The notes under the pieces are model-generated. The model was not told the origin of the DNA and did not search any database. It saw only the letters and a list, made by a program, of their open reading frames with translations. The translations under genes and the position numbers were made by a program. From Phaeodactylum tricornutum CCAP 1055/1 (taxonomy: Eukaryota; Bacillariophyta; Bacillariophyceae; Surirellales; Neidiaceae), in the NCBI RefSeq assembly GCF_000150955.2, contig NC_011676.1:330419-394418 (forward strand): DNA of 64,000 nt. The letters run 5' to 3'. Of this stretch, positions 30,615 to 40,076 are shown piece after piece (the first letter of the stretch is position 1; each line of letters starts with the position of its first letter).

Positions 30615-33600
30615 TCAAAAGCTTCGACTAAACGGAAGCGAAGCTGGACGGGTAGGCCAGGAGCGATCATATCTTTCAGCACCAGTTCGGCGAAGTGATG
30701 TTGCCTTGTGGGATTGCGCTTCTAGGACAAGCCGGTCAAAGCCTGGATGAAAGGTCAGTGGCGAGAGGAGACAATTCCTTTTATTGCCTGAAATGCCTAT
30801 ATTTGAGGCGCTCTGCAGTAGCGCAGGTCGACGAAGGCGCACTCGACGCTCAATCTGCAAGCGTTCACAAGGCATCATTGCTTCAAACTCCTCACGGGGA
30901 ATACCGTACGCAATTTCAAAGTCAACAGAGGATAGCTCCATCTGCTTCATACGTTGAAGTGATCCCGAAGACATTGAGAGGGGCCGCGAGATTTGTAAAG
31001 GGGATTCGGCGCCCTTTCTCTTTTGATCGTCCACGTCTTCGTCTTTCTGTTCACCATCTTTGTCCATCTCCTCATCGACAACAGAGTTGGATCGACGGAC
31101 CGTCACAGGCTTCATTCTTTTCTTCTCAAGACTGGGCGCCTGGAACGACAGATTCCAAGGAGTGGCTTTTTGTGGGGTTCCGCCTAGACGTTCTAAAATA
31201 CTATCAAATTTTTCGTTTGCCACATCAAACCACGTTTGTGATTGGAACCGAGAAGGAATTGATGGCTTGCGGCTTAGCAATATTTGCTTCTTAGATGCCT
31301 TGCGTGGTAACCATTGAAAAGCCCCGTCCATCCAAACTGAAGCGCAACACCCCTCCATGTTCAACGTGTGTCCGCATCCTAAATCTTCGCGAAACAGCTC
31401 CGACGTACCTACAGAATCTGGATGCATCGTCTCGACAGACTCACTACAATACAGGTAGTTGTGAAGGAAGAGGTCATTCTCAGTCTGATCTACCAGCTGT
31501 GCTTTTGGGGTTGACTCGTGAACTGCAGATCTTCGTGATCTTGGCGATAATTCCGATAGAACTTTCATGGCAAATTGAAAATGATTCTTGGCGTCATTCC
31601 TGGCCTTATTATGGAAAGGATTCCATTTCAGAGTAACGTCATCCAAGGAAACTATACTACTTGCAGATTTCAAACTTTGAATTGGTATGGCCTTTGGTCC
31701 TTCACCCTTAGCTTTCGAAAGATTGCTTGTGTTTCGGCTAGCAATGCATGACCCAGGCGACTGACTCAAATGATTGCAAATTAGAGGCATAGGCACTCGG
31801 ATGGATTTCTTCTCTGTTGCTTTGTTTTCATCCTCCGCATTTTCTTCGCCGAGAATTAACTGTGACTCTCGCAAACCGACTTTCTCAAAGTGTGCGGCAT
31901 TTTCCATGAACTCCGAATAAATCTCTGACACAGCGACGGTTGGACGCTTCAGGAATTGAGAGCTCACAGGAGAAGCATGCGTGGCATGTGAAAGACACGC
32001 ATCGGCATGGATGTTGCTTCCCGTAGACGCTGATTGTGACTCGTTTTGGAAAGCAGCAATCTCGGATTCACTCGGTATTTCCAGAGATGAAGCTTGCAAT
32101 GCCTTTAGACTTGGGCATGGTATCTCACCACGTAGGTACAGATCGTTCGAGAGCGGAAGCATCAGCGAACTAGTCTCCCTGGCTATGCTTTGCGACTGGG
32201 GAGAGAGTTCCTGTACTAAACTGAATGTGTGTTGTGGATGAGAATCTGGTAGAGTAAGACCTGAACTTTCAACTTCGACACACTTGTGCCCATTTCTTCC
32301 TCGAAGTCCTCGTACTTTCATTGGAGGAACGCCACCAAGTGGTGGCGAAAAACTTTCTTCTTGTAAGGTCGACATGGAGAGCGAGTAAGAACCATCCACT
32401 TGAAGAGAATCACTGCCATCCTCGTCAAAAAGCGATTTCGGTGAGAGTATTGTTGAAGGAGGTTCTTGTATCTGTGTCGTTCCGGAGACAGCGTCATCCG
32501 CTGTATACAAAGTTGGCGGTGAAAGAGGCTCCTCTCGTTTAACGATTTCTTGCAAGCCTTCTTTATGTGAAGAAGCGATAAGTTGCATCGATCGATCGGA
32601 AAGCTCGTGATCCAAAGGACCGCCCACCTTTGCACTGCGACGGACACCGGTGCCGGAATCGTGCAGATGTTCAGCCAATACGTCTCCGAAAGAGGGTTCC
32701 GCGTCATTACTTCTATATTTGGGATCGTTTTTCATCCAACGTTGTAGACCTAAGTTATCCAAGAACGATTTGGTCTGTCTATGATGATGCGGAGAACCAA
32801 TTGTTTTCCGGCTTCGCAACTCAGCTTCGCTGTGGACCAGCGTGTGATCGTCCACAAGGTGTCGTGCAAAATGGGTACGTAGATGATTGTGAAACGAACC
32901 AAAAGACGGGATTACTTCATCAACAGCACGCAAATCCAAAACCCCGACTTTTTCAACACCCCTTCTCCGCAGGCGCCTAACATAAGTTATTTCCGGAACG
33001 GAAGCCCGGCGCCGCAACGATTCCAGATGAGGGCGGGCGGTGATGGCTGAAGCCAGCAACTCCGTATCGTCCAAGCCGTACGTGGATGCCTGGGCCGCAA
33101 AGTGGTCGTCGCCAGCTTCCGCTGCCCTTTCTGCTTCCCATACCAACTCCGCCATCTCCGCCACCCTCAATTCAGTTCTAATTTGCTGGGCCTTGCGTTC
33201 CAAATATTCTTCCGAATCTGCCAAAATCACGTCTTCTTCATCCTCGTCAGGACTTTCGGGTCGCGGTAATCTGCGATGTTCGGTACGATCAAAAGTGCGA
33301 ATATTCATACCCATTACTTGTCTGCGATGCGGGCGATTGGGAGAATAGTGCGACATCGGATTGTATAGCAGCGTAGGAGGGCGTATTGGAGAGGAATAGA
33401 ATCCATCAGAGCGTGACCTTCGTCTCAAATGAGATGGTCTCAAAGGTGTTGTCGGTTTAGGAACGAGAGAAGGATCGTTGCGGGCAGCTAGTAGGAATGC
33501 TGTAGGACTAAGGGAAGCAGAGCTTCTGTTTTCTACCGTAGCACTGCTCCTCGTTTCAAGAGATGTCGTGGATGAGGACGTTCCGTGCGACGTATGTAGC

Positions 33601-33875
33601 ATTTGTTTTTCTGAATCTATCGGAAGTAGCGCCGCAAAGGAGTGTTCGGAGAACGGCAGCTGAGTGATTTTCCGAAAGGCGCCGTTGCTGGTGAGCGAAC
33701 ACGGACTCTTATTGTTGCGGCTACCAGGCTCTACATTCGCATCATCAATGCCAGTACGACCATTCAACACCTCATCCATCGCAGTACTACAGTCAACACC
33801 ATTCTCATCTTCGTAGATATCATCCCTGAATGCCGAGGCAAAATCCCGGGTCTCTGAGGGTGTTTCTTGCATCAT
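30615..33875 (-). CDS. Large low-complexity protein, unknown function
   Basis: A single open frame of 1,086 residues starts with two consecutive ATG codons at 33875. Most of the protein is Ser/Thr/Pro/Glu-rich and looks disordered. Exceptions are a short ordered-looking helix (about residues 220-260: YLERKAQQIRTELRVAEMAE and WEAERAAEAG) and an Arg-rich patch (LRRRASVPEITYVRRLRRRG). The C-terminal 90 residues contain DFEIAYGIPREEFEAMMPCE, which may be a short conserved motif. No enzymatic motif, membrane segment or signal peptide is visible. The SPxR/RRRS sites suggest phosphorylation. The length of the uninterrupted frame supports a real gene. Confidence 0.7.
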   Translation of the reverse strand: MMQETPSETRDFASAFRDDIYEDENGVDCSTAMDEVLNGRTGIDDANVEPGSRNNKSPCSLTSNGAFRKITQLPFSEHSFAALLPIDSEKQMLHTSHGTSSSTTSLETRSSATVENRSSASLSPTAFLLAARNDPSLVPKPTTPLRPSHLRRRSRSDGFYSSPIRPPTLLYNPMSHYSPNRPHRRQVMGMNIRTFDRTEHRRLPRPESPDEDEEDVILADSEEYLERKAQQIRTELRVAEMAELVWEAERAAEAGDDHFAAQASTYGLDDTELLASAITARPHLESLRRRASVPEITYVRRLRRRGVEKVGVLDLRAVDEVIPSFGSFHNHLRTHFARHLVDDHTLVHSEAELRSRKTIGSPHHHRQTKSFLDNLGLQRWMKNDPKYRSNDAEPSFGDVLAEHLHDSGTGVRRSAKVGGPLDHELSDRSMQLIASSHKEGLQEIVKREEPLSPPTLYTADDAVSGTTQIQEPPSTILSPKSLFDEDGSDSLQVDGSYSLSMSTLQEESFSPPLGGVPPMKVRGLRGRNGHKCVEVESSGLTLPDSHPQHTFSLVQELSPQSQSIARETSSLMLPLSNDLYLRGEIPCPSLKALQASSLEIPSESEIAAFQNESQSASTGSNIHADACLSHATHASPVSSQFLKRPTVAVSEIYSEFMENAAHFEKVGLRESQLILGEENAEDENKATEKKSIRVPMPLICNHLSQSPGSCIASRNTSNLSKAKGEGPKAIPIQSLKSASSIVSLDDVTLKWNPFHNKARNDAKNHFQFAMKVLSELSPRSRRSAVHESTPKAQLVDQTENDLFLHNYLYCSESVETMHPDSVGTSELFREDLGCGHTLNMEGCCASVWMDGAFQWLPRKASKKQILLSRKPSIPSRFQSQTWFDVANEKFDSILERLGGTPQKATPWNLSFQAPSLEKKRMKPVTVRRSNSVVDEEMDKDGEQKDEDVDDQKRKGAESPLQISRPLSMSSGSLQRMKQMELSSVDFEIAYGIPREEFEAMMPCERLQIERRVRLRRPALLQSASNIGISGNKRNCLLSPLTFHPGFDRLVLEAQSHKATSLRRTGAERYDRSWPTRPASLPFSRSF

Positions 33876-34536
33876 GGTGGTAGTGGAATTTCACGAGCGT
33901 GTTCGCAATGGTTCACTAAATTGGCACTATCTGGAGACTTGATACCTCTACCGAGGGTATCGACATTCACGGCTGATGGGGATGTTGGATTCAAGTAGCT
34001 GCTGTTCCAAACAACCGCTCCGTTTTCACAGTCAACACAGCTGGACCACAGAGATGCAATGTCCAGTAATATCGTTGCATCCGACTCGATGCGCTAGCTA
34101 GAGAGAGGGAAGGCGCGTGAAAATCCAATGAACAGTGAAAGGGGTTGACGAGAACTCGCGGCTGGCTCGACGGTAGAATATCTAGCAGGATTCGGCGACT
34201 CAACGGATTGGTGCGCATACCATTTTTCGAAGGTTATACGCTCGCTTGTCGTGCATACATACATTTAACGTAAAACCCTTCAAAGTAGTATACTTAAAGG
34301 CGATCGCTACTAAATGTTGAAGAGGACGCGCACTACACCTTATATCTATGCCGTTCAGATTTTTTCGAGACACTGACAACGGTTTCGCAAATGCATAGTG
34401 ACACCCACCCTGCATAGTGACCCTGGCACGGGCACCCGGTCGGGGCAGTGTCGTCCCTACGGCAACACCGTTCAAGTTGGACTGGACACATACCAACTGT
34501 GTGATTCGCGCGTCCTGACCATGCATAATCAACAAA
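33876..34536. other. Divergent intergenic region
   Basis: This lies between genes on opposite strands. TCACAGTCA is at 34026-34034. No gene is seen. Confidence 0.4.
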
Positions 34537-34860
34537 ATGTCGGAAGATGACGGCCTCTACGACGATCTAGAAGTTGACCCTCGTCATAGCACTAGTAGCA
34601 AGCTGCTGCCGCAATCGTTTGCGTCGCCCAAAAAGCAGCGGTCGACTGGAACTCCAGCCGCCGCCGAGGTTGTCCCGGAACGTCCAAGATCCTTGGCGGA
34701 GGAGGTATCCTACTTGCAAGAAAAAGTCAACCTGCTAGAGACCGAAAACGAAAATTTACAGCGCAACATGGGGACGTTGTATCGGACAGCCGTAGCTGAA
34801 CTGGCCCGTAAGGACGCCGAAATTACGAGACTACAACAAGAAATCGCGGACCGCAGCTAA
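34537..34860 (+). CDS. Small acidic coiled-coil protein, FLASH-N-terminus-like
   Basis: The 107-residue product starts with an acidic DGLYDDLEVD segment, has a Pro/Ser/Lys-rich middle, and ends in a helix: YLQEKVNLLETENENLQRN, then LYRTAVAELARKDAEITRLQ. The pairing of an LYDDL-like start with a helix containing NxSxLxRTAxxExxRKDxEI resembles the N-terminal region of FLASH/CASP8AP2 and small related eukaryotic proteins. FLASH acts in histone mRNA 3' processing, but that role is an inference from loose similarity. It ends 8 bases before the stop of the converging Lin0512-family gene. Confidence 0.7.
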   Translation: MSEDDGLYDDLEVDPRHSTSSKLLPQSFASPKKQRSTGTPAAAEVVPERPRSLAEEVSYLQEKVNLLETENENLQRNMGTLYRTAVAELARKDAEITRLQQEIADRS

Positions 34861-34868
34861 TTCTGACA

Positions 34869-35495
34869 TTAATATCCATCCTTGGTGTTGTAGGTCGTAT
34901 GCAATGTACCGCTTTCAGGAGTCTTGGCGACGCTGCCACCGCTGCCCAAGGTTATGCAGGCTGCTACGCAGATCCCGAGATCATCATCATCTCCGAGTTC
35001 CTCGACAACACGTCCAGTGTGAAATGATAGCCCTCCAACACAGGTCTCCATCGGCAAAATTTGACCGTAAGGAAACACTTTAGCTACTTGCAACAAATCT
35101 ACCGGCATCAGTACCGGTGGAGATGACCCTGGGATAACCGGTATGCCAAGCTTGACGTGGCTTAGCATTGCGTGGCGACCACCAGGCAGATGCGAAATGA
35201 CGCCAGGAATGCTGTTGAACTCAATTGCATTTCTAAATGCACGCACTGCCGCTTTGGTCGCGTCACGGGTTCCGTGTTGATCAACACCGAATCCCATCTG
35301 AACGAAAAATAAATCGGATGGAAAACGCGGCGTCTCCACAAGCCGAGCGCCGAGACCGACCCGTTTCCATTCTTCCGACCACGCAGGGCGGTCGCTTGGT
35401 GATTCGTTCCATTTCGATAACGTCCTCCGGGAAAAAGTGTTTATGTTCACTATCTTAAGTTGTAGTCGCGATCCCACCGCCGGCCGCCACACCAT
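34869..35495 (-). CDS. Lin0512-family protein (free-standing)
   Basis: The product is 208 residues from ATG 35495. The first ~50 residues are basic and Ser/Arg-rich, possibly a mitochondrial or plastid presequence. The rest is a full Lin0512-type domain: FFVQMGFGVDQHGTRDATKA, AAVRAFRNAIEFNSIPGV, HVKLGIPVIPG, PVDLLQVAKVFPYGQILPME and GGLSFHTGRVVEE, ending with AACITLGSG. Lin0512 proteins are small, conserved in bacteria and algae, and have no established biochemical role that I can state. The gene is head-to-head with 36054-38208, whose N-terminus is a diverged copy of the same domain. Confidence 0.82.
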   Translation of the reverse strand: MVWRPAVGSRLQLKIVNINTFSRRTLSKWNESPSDRPAWSEEWKRVGLGARLVETPRFPSDLFFVQMGFGVDQHGTRDATKAAVRAFRNAIEFNSIPGVISHLPGGRHAMLSHVKLGIPVIPGSSPPVLMPVDLLQVAKVFPYGQILPMETCVGGLSFHTGRVVEELGDDDDLGICVAACITLGSGGSVAKTPESGTLHTTYNTKDGY

Positions 35496-36053
35496 TGTCA
35501 ACCGTTCTGGCGTTTTCTTCTCGTGATGGAGAACGAGAAACCTGGGTTCCAGTTTTCATCCGCGGGCCGAAGATTGGTCTGTTTCTGTCTCACCAGAGAA
35601 CGAGAATGCGAACGATGATGTCGCAGTCCGAATGAGAATCAAAACTGACGTGCTCCACCACTTGTCAGAAAACATGCAGACTTTACGTGCGTCTGTGACA
35701 CTTGCTTCGCCCTCCAATTCCAGCATATGTGGTCAATATAAGCAAACAACTCACAATAGATCCACGATATAAGACGGTGTAAATTTATATAAGTATATTT
35801 GGTTGACTGTCCCGCTTTCTTGAATAGAGAAACTATCTAAACAACTCCTTGAGTGACGTGTTTTTACGGCTTTGAGAACCAAGCGTGTGCCCGCCAACGG
35901 TGAAAGCAGGAAAAGGCCTCGCTCAGTGGAATGCGAGCAACAACCCGAACAGTGTCGATTTTGGCATCCGACTTGTTGTTGCGTTGTAAACAGAACAGGA
36001 AGAGACCCATGAGAACTTGACGATCGCTTCACAAAAACAGCTTGACCTCGACC
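35496..36053. other. Divergent promoter region between two Lin0512-domain genes
   Basis: 558 bases separate the two start codons of oppositely oriented homologous genes. No other gene is seen. Confidence 0.5.
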
Positions 36054-38208
36054 ATGGTACAAAATCGAATTGCGAACATCTCATCTGAACTAGACGAGAG
36101 AATTCGAGAGACCGCAGCGACCCTCATTGGTGGCTTTGCAAAAGCTCCTACGGCGTCATCCACTCCGATGGTGATTTCGAACAACGTAAATTGTGCGACC
36201 ATCCAGGCAAATGCAGCACAGTTATCATCACGAAACGCAACGGTTGTGGTTTTGTCGAGTATTGGCTTTGGTATAGATCCTCTCTCCTCCCCTTTTGATG
36301 CTACAGAAGCAGCTGTGAAGGCTGTCCGTGATGCAATTGAGAGAGGAGTGCTTAGGCTTCCTACAGCTTCTGAGGGAAACCTGCACTTGCACGTAAAAAT
36401 TGGAGTCCCGCCTCGAATTACAGGCCTTACAGAGCCTCTCGCCGTTGACATGGCGAGAATTGCCCCACTTCTTCCGACCTTTTTAAAGGTAATGCCGATT
36501 GAAGTGGTTGTAGGAGGACTCTTTATCCCTCCCACCGATGCGAGTACCCCTACTGGCGTTTGTACTGCGGTAGCCTGCCTCACGCTTCACCAACGAGTGG
36601 CGAAATCATCGTCACATTCTTCTCAACCTGAGGCCATCATATCGTCTCCTACCAGTGTTACCTCGCCAGATTCTCCCGTTGCACCGCCTCGAACCTGGGC
36701 TGAAGTCGAGCAATCGCAACACCCTTGTCCAATGCCTGCTCACGATCAAGACCGAATACAGGCGCATGACCAAATTCGGCAACAGCTGCAGAAACTCGCC
36801 TCAACACATTTCGTTGCACCAGGCGATATTGAGAAAGATGGTTTCCGCCGTAGCACATCCATCGACATGTTGGCACGAGTCAGTGTAGAGCTTCAAGAGC
36901 AACAACCAACTTCTATGGAAGGAGCATCGGTGCCACGCCACATTTCCACCAACAGCAGTACGAGCTTGTCTTTGGAAGGAGGCGATGGATTCTATTTTAA
37001 CGCAGCAAACAACTACAACTACAAGAAACTTCCACCTGGCGTCACTCCGAAAAATAACAGACGTCTCTTTGTGCGTCATACCTATCGCGATCACTCTTCG
37101 GAAATACCAGCAATTCCGGAGGAGATGGAGCTTATGTCACATAAAGCTCCACTGCGAACCCCCAATGCGGCCTTTCCACTAAAGCTACATGAGATCCTTT
37201 CGCTGATTGAAAGCGATGGACACGACGATATAATTGGATGGCTTCCTCATGGACGATCCTTCAAAATCCACAAGCACAAAGAGTTTGTCGAAACCATCCT
37301 TCCAAAGTACTTTGTCATGGTAAGTTTTGCCCATGAAAATAGAATGCTCTGCTTGACTGCCTTTCTGATGCCTATGCTCTCTATTCATATGTTCACATCA
37401 GACGAAAAAGTCCTCATTTTTACGACAATTAAATCTCTACGGTTTCAACCGCCTAAGCGGCATCGGTTCAGACCAGGGCAGTTACTACCACGAGACGTTC
37501 CTTCGTGGAATGAAGTTCCTCAGTCGGCGCATGCAACGCCAAAAAGTCAATGGGAACGGCATCCGTGCCGCCGGAAATCCTGATGAAGAACCGACTCTGG
37601 CTCACTTCCCAGAGTGTCCTGTCCAAGCCGTTCTTCGCGACTACGCTCACGACACCAGTAGCCACGCTACGGATACGACGGGTGATGATTCGCTCACGGG
37701 TCATCGTCAATGTTCGGCTGTTGGTGTACAAGTCAGTTTTCCTTTGAAGTTGCAGCGTATCCTGGACAAATTGGAAGCGGAAGACAAGCATGATGTTGTG
37801 TCTTGGTTGGCTCACGGTCGGGCCTTCCTTGTACACGACCCTGACCGGTTCGTGTCCGAAATCATGCCGATGTACTTTAATCAGACCAAGTATTCCAGTT
37901 TTCAGCGCCAACTCCACATGTACAACTTTCAGCGCATCACCGCAGGTCAGGACAAAGGTGCCTACCATAATTCATACTTTCAACGTGGCAAGCCGGCTTT
38001 AGCCATCAAGATGCAGCGAACCCGAGTCAACGGGAAAGGGACACGCCGCCCGGGTAATCCGCACGCTGAACCGAATCTGTACAAGATGGAATCACTTCCC
38101 GGAATTCCATTCGGGGCCATCATTGATGTTCCTGTTGACATGCCCGGTAGCGGCAGTGGCAGCTACGACCAGCTAGACGATGCATCTGGGAGTGGGGAAG
38201 AAAATTAG
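36054..38208 (+). CDS. Chimeric protein: Lin0512-like domain fused to two HSF-type DNA-binding domains
   Basis: Exon 1 is 36054-37319 and exon 2 is 37402-38208, with an 82-base GTAAGT…ACATCAG intron in phase 0, giving 690 residues. Residues ~62-182 are Lin0512-like: VVVLSSIGFGIDP, ATEAAVKAVRDAIERGV, LHLHVKIGVPP and MPIEVVVGGLF. A Ser/Gln-rich linker follows. The first HSF domain (~371-468) has FPLKLHEILSLIES, DIIGWLPHGRSFKIH and, after the intron, TKKSSFLRQLNLYGFNRLSG. The second (~531-631) has FPLKLQRILDKLEA, DVVSWLAHGRAFLVHD and YSSFQRQLHMYNFQRI. The intron lies inside the first domain and splicing restores the family sequence exactly. HSF domains bind nGAAn units in the nucleus. I see no clear heptad oligomerisation region, so two tandem domains may substitute for oligomerisation (inference). 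Confidence 0.85.
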
Positions 38209-38427
38209 TATTTCAATGGAAATCATGGATAAAGGTATTTCGGAGAGCTTTGTGCTAGACCTGTATATTGCAACGGAGTAGAGGACTCTATTGGTACCCC
38301 TCTAGAATCATTCTCTTGGCATAACAAACTATAATCATCACTTACAATTAGTCGGTTCATGACCTGCTTTTCGGATCACATACCGCCTATGAAAAAGGGA
38401 CTCTTCTCCAAGACTATCGCTTTTTCC
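38209..38427. other. Convergent 3' intergenic
   Basis: Short gap between converging gene ends; nothing recognised. Confidence 0.4.
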
Positions 38428-39362
38428 TTACAAGTCCTTCAGCTTCTTGACGGTAAAGACTTGCCGGCAACATGGGCAGGGTCTGGTACTGTAGGCCTGT
38501 CGCCGAAGCAACCAGGATTGTATGCAAGAGCTGTGAAAAACGTGCCGACAGTGCGGATTGGACGACCAGGAAGCCTTTTCTCCCACTTCGTAGTGACAGA
38601 GGCAGATTACACAGGTTCCGACGACATCGCGTGTACCTAGCGCTTTGATGCCCATCACATCGTTTGCAGCACTCCCTTGTAGCGGTAGTCGCCATGTCCA
38701 GGGCGTGTCGCTGTCGAACATAAGCTAGTACATCCGTTGCCGATTTTGTGCTTGCCGAGGTAATCTTTATCCTGGTCGACGACTATATCCTCCACCGTTA
38801 ATTTTTTGGTGTAGTCCTGAAGTCGTTTCTGTAGCTTTGCTTTGCGCCGTTGGACATTGTGTTCCGCATGCCAACGTACTTCCCGTGCCCTATGCCAACT
38901 TTGCCGTGCTAGAATCCAGTACAACATGACCCCCAAGCCCACCAGCACACCCAGCATGATGCAAATCAACCATGGTAGGACTAGAATTAAATGCTTGGCG
39001 GCTCTTTCATGAATGGGTAAATAATGAAAGAGCAACGGAAATTCAGCACGGGCAACCGTCCATTGTTCGTTGACGAGAGCGTTCCACAAATCTTCCATCG
39101 ACGCGTTTGGATCTTGCAAAATCTTGACCAATCGAATTTCTTCGATACCGGTGCTAGCACCGGTCGACGACGACGAAGGCTGGTATGCAAGCTGGTAGTG
39201 CGGAAACGTTCCCGTCGCCAAAGAACATAACAAGACGTAGAGCGATCCAAGCGGCGCAATGCTTAGAATGAGCACCGCGAGGGACAGTACGCGGGCGGTT
39301 ACACTGGAGGCCGTCATGATGATTCGAATCAATTCTGGTGTATGCACAAAGAAAAAGGGCAT
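38428..39362 (-). CDS. Membrane-anchored RING-H2 E3 ligase (junction unresolved)
   Basis: Two overlapping frames appear to form one gene. The 5' part (ATG 39362, or Met16 at 39317) has a hydrophobic signal-anchor (RVLSLAVLILSIAPLGSLYV), a ~90-residue soluble segment, a second membrane helix (LVLPWLICIMLGVLVGLG) and a basic amphipathic helix (RRKAKLQKRLQDYTKK). The 3' part (in frame to 38428) carries a RING-H2: CVICLCHY, then C-R-H-V-F-H-x-x-C and CPCC. The frames differ by one and overlap at 38655-38721. A 71-base intron starting GTGGAG and ending TACTAG (about 38725-38795) would join them in frame, but its donor is weak; a frameshift is the alternative. The second RING gene here (45687-46422) has the same membrane-helix-RING order. 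Confidence 0.6.
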
Positions 39363-40076
39363 CGGGTGACTCGTTGAATGGGCTAGACGATATCAACAGT
39401 ACGCAACGTTACAGTAAGTAGGTATGTTCAAAACAGATCGCGGCCAGCCGGAGAACGATTTACCAAGAATTGCAAGTGATGCCCAGTGATTCGTCCAAGA
39501 CAAGTTTTTCACTACAGGTTTTTTAATCGTTATTTTGGGGAAGGTCTCCACACCGAGTAACGATCCGAATTCCCATGATCCATCCGCCCAACTAGAGTTT
39601 GTTCTGTTTCCTACTGTTGTCAGTTGCGATGCCTTGTGCTTTGTCTGGACATGATGAGTACCCCTAATAGGGTGTATCTTGCGGTGGAATAGCTAGCAGT
39701 AAGGTTGTCTCTACAATATCACGTGACACTCGAATTAAAGTAGGTAGTTTTCGATGTTCACAGTCTTTCTCCAATTATGAACTCAGACCGGTACTCGCCT
39801 TCCGGGAGGGTCCGGCACGTCTTCCGTTCGCAAGAGAAATACAGGGAAACGCAGCGTCGAGCTTTCTCTTGGTTACTTTCGGGATAACATAAATATCAAA
39901 TGACGAGACAGTGAATGAATCTACTACCGACTTGTGGAAAACCAGTGATGCGGACAGAACCTCTTACTTTCCATTGGAAGACTTTTCTGGATACAACCTC
40001 TGTCGGTTACCTATTGATCGGTTAGTTTCATTGATTGACGCCAAGGGGACTGCCAAGTCAGGTTTCGAGTTCCAGT
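39363..40076. other. Divergent intergenic region
   Basis: A near match to the recurrent motif (GTTCACAGTCT) lies at 39756-39766. A 64-codon frame at 39911-40105, preceding and overlapping the transporter start, has no family signature and may be an upstream ORF. Confidence 0.4.
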
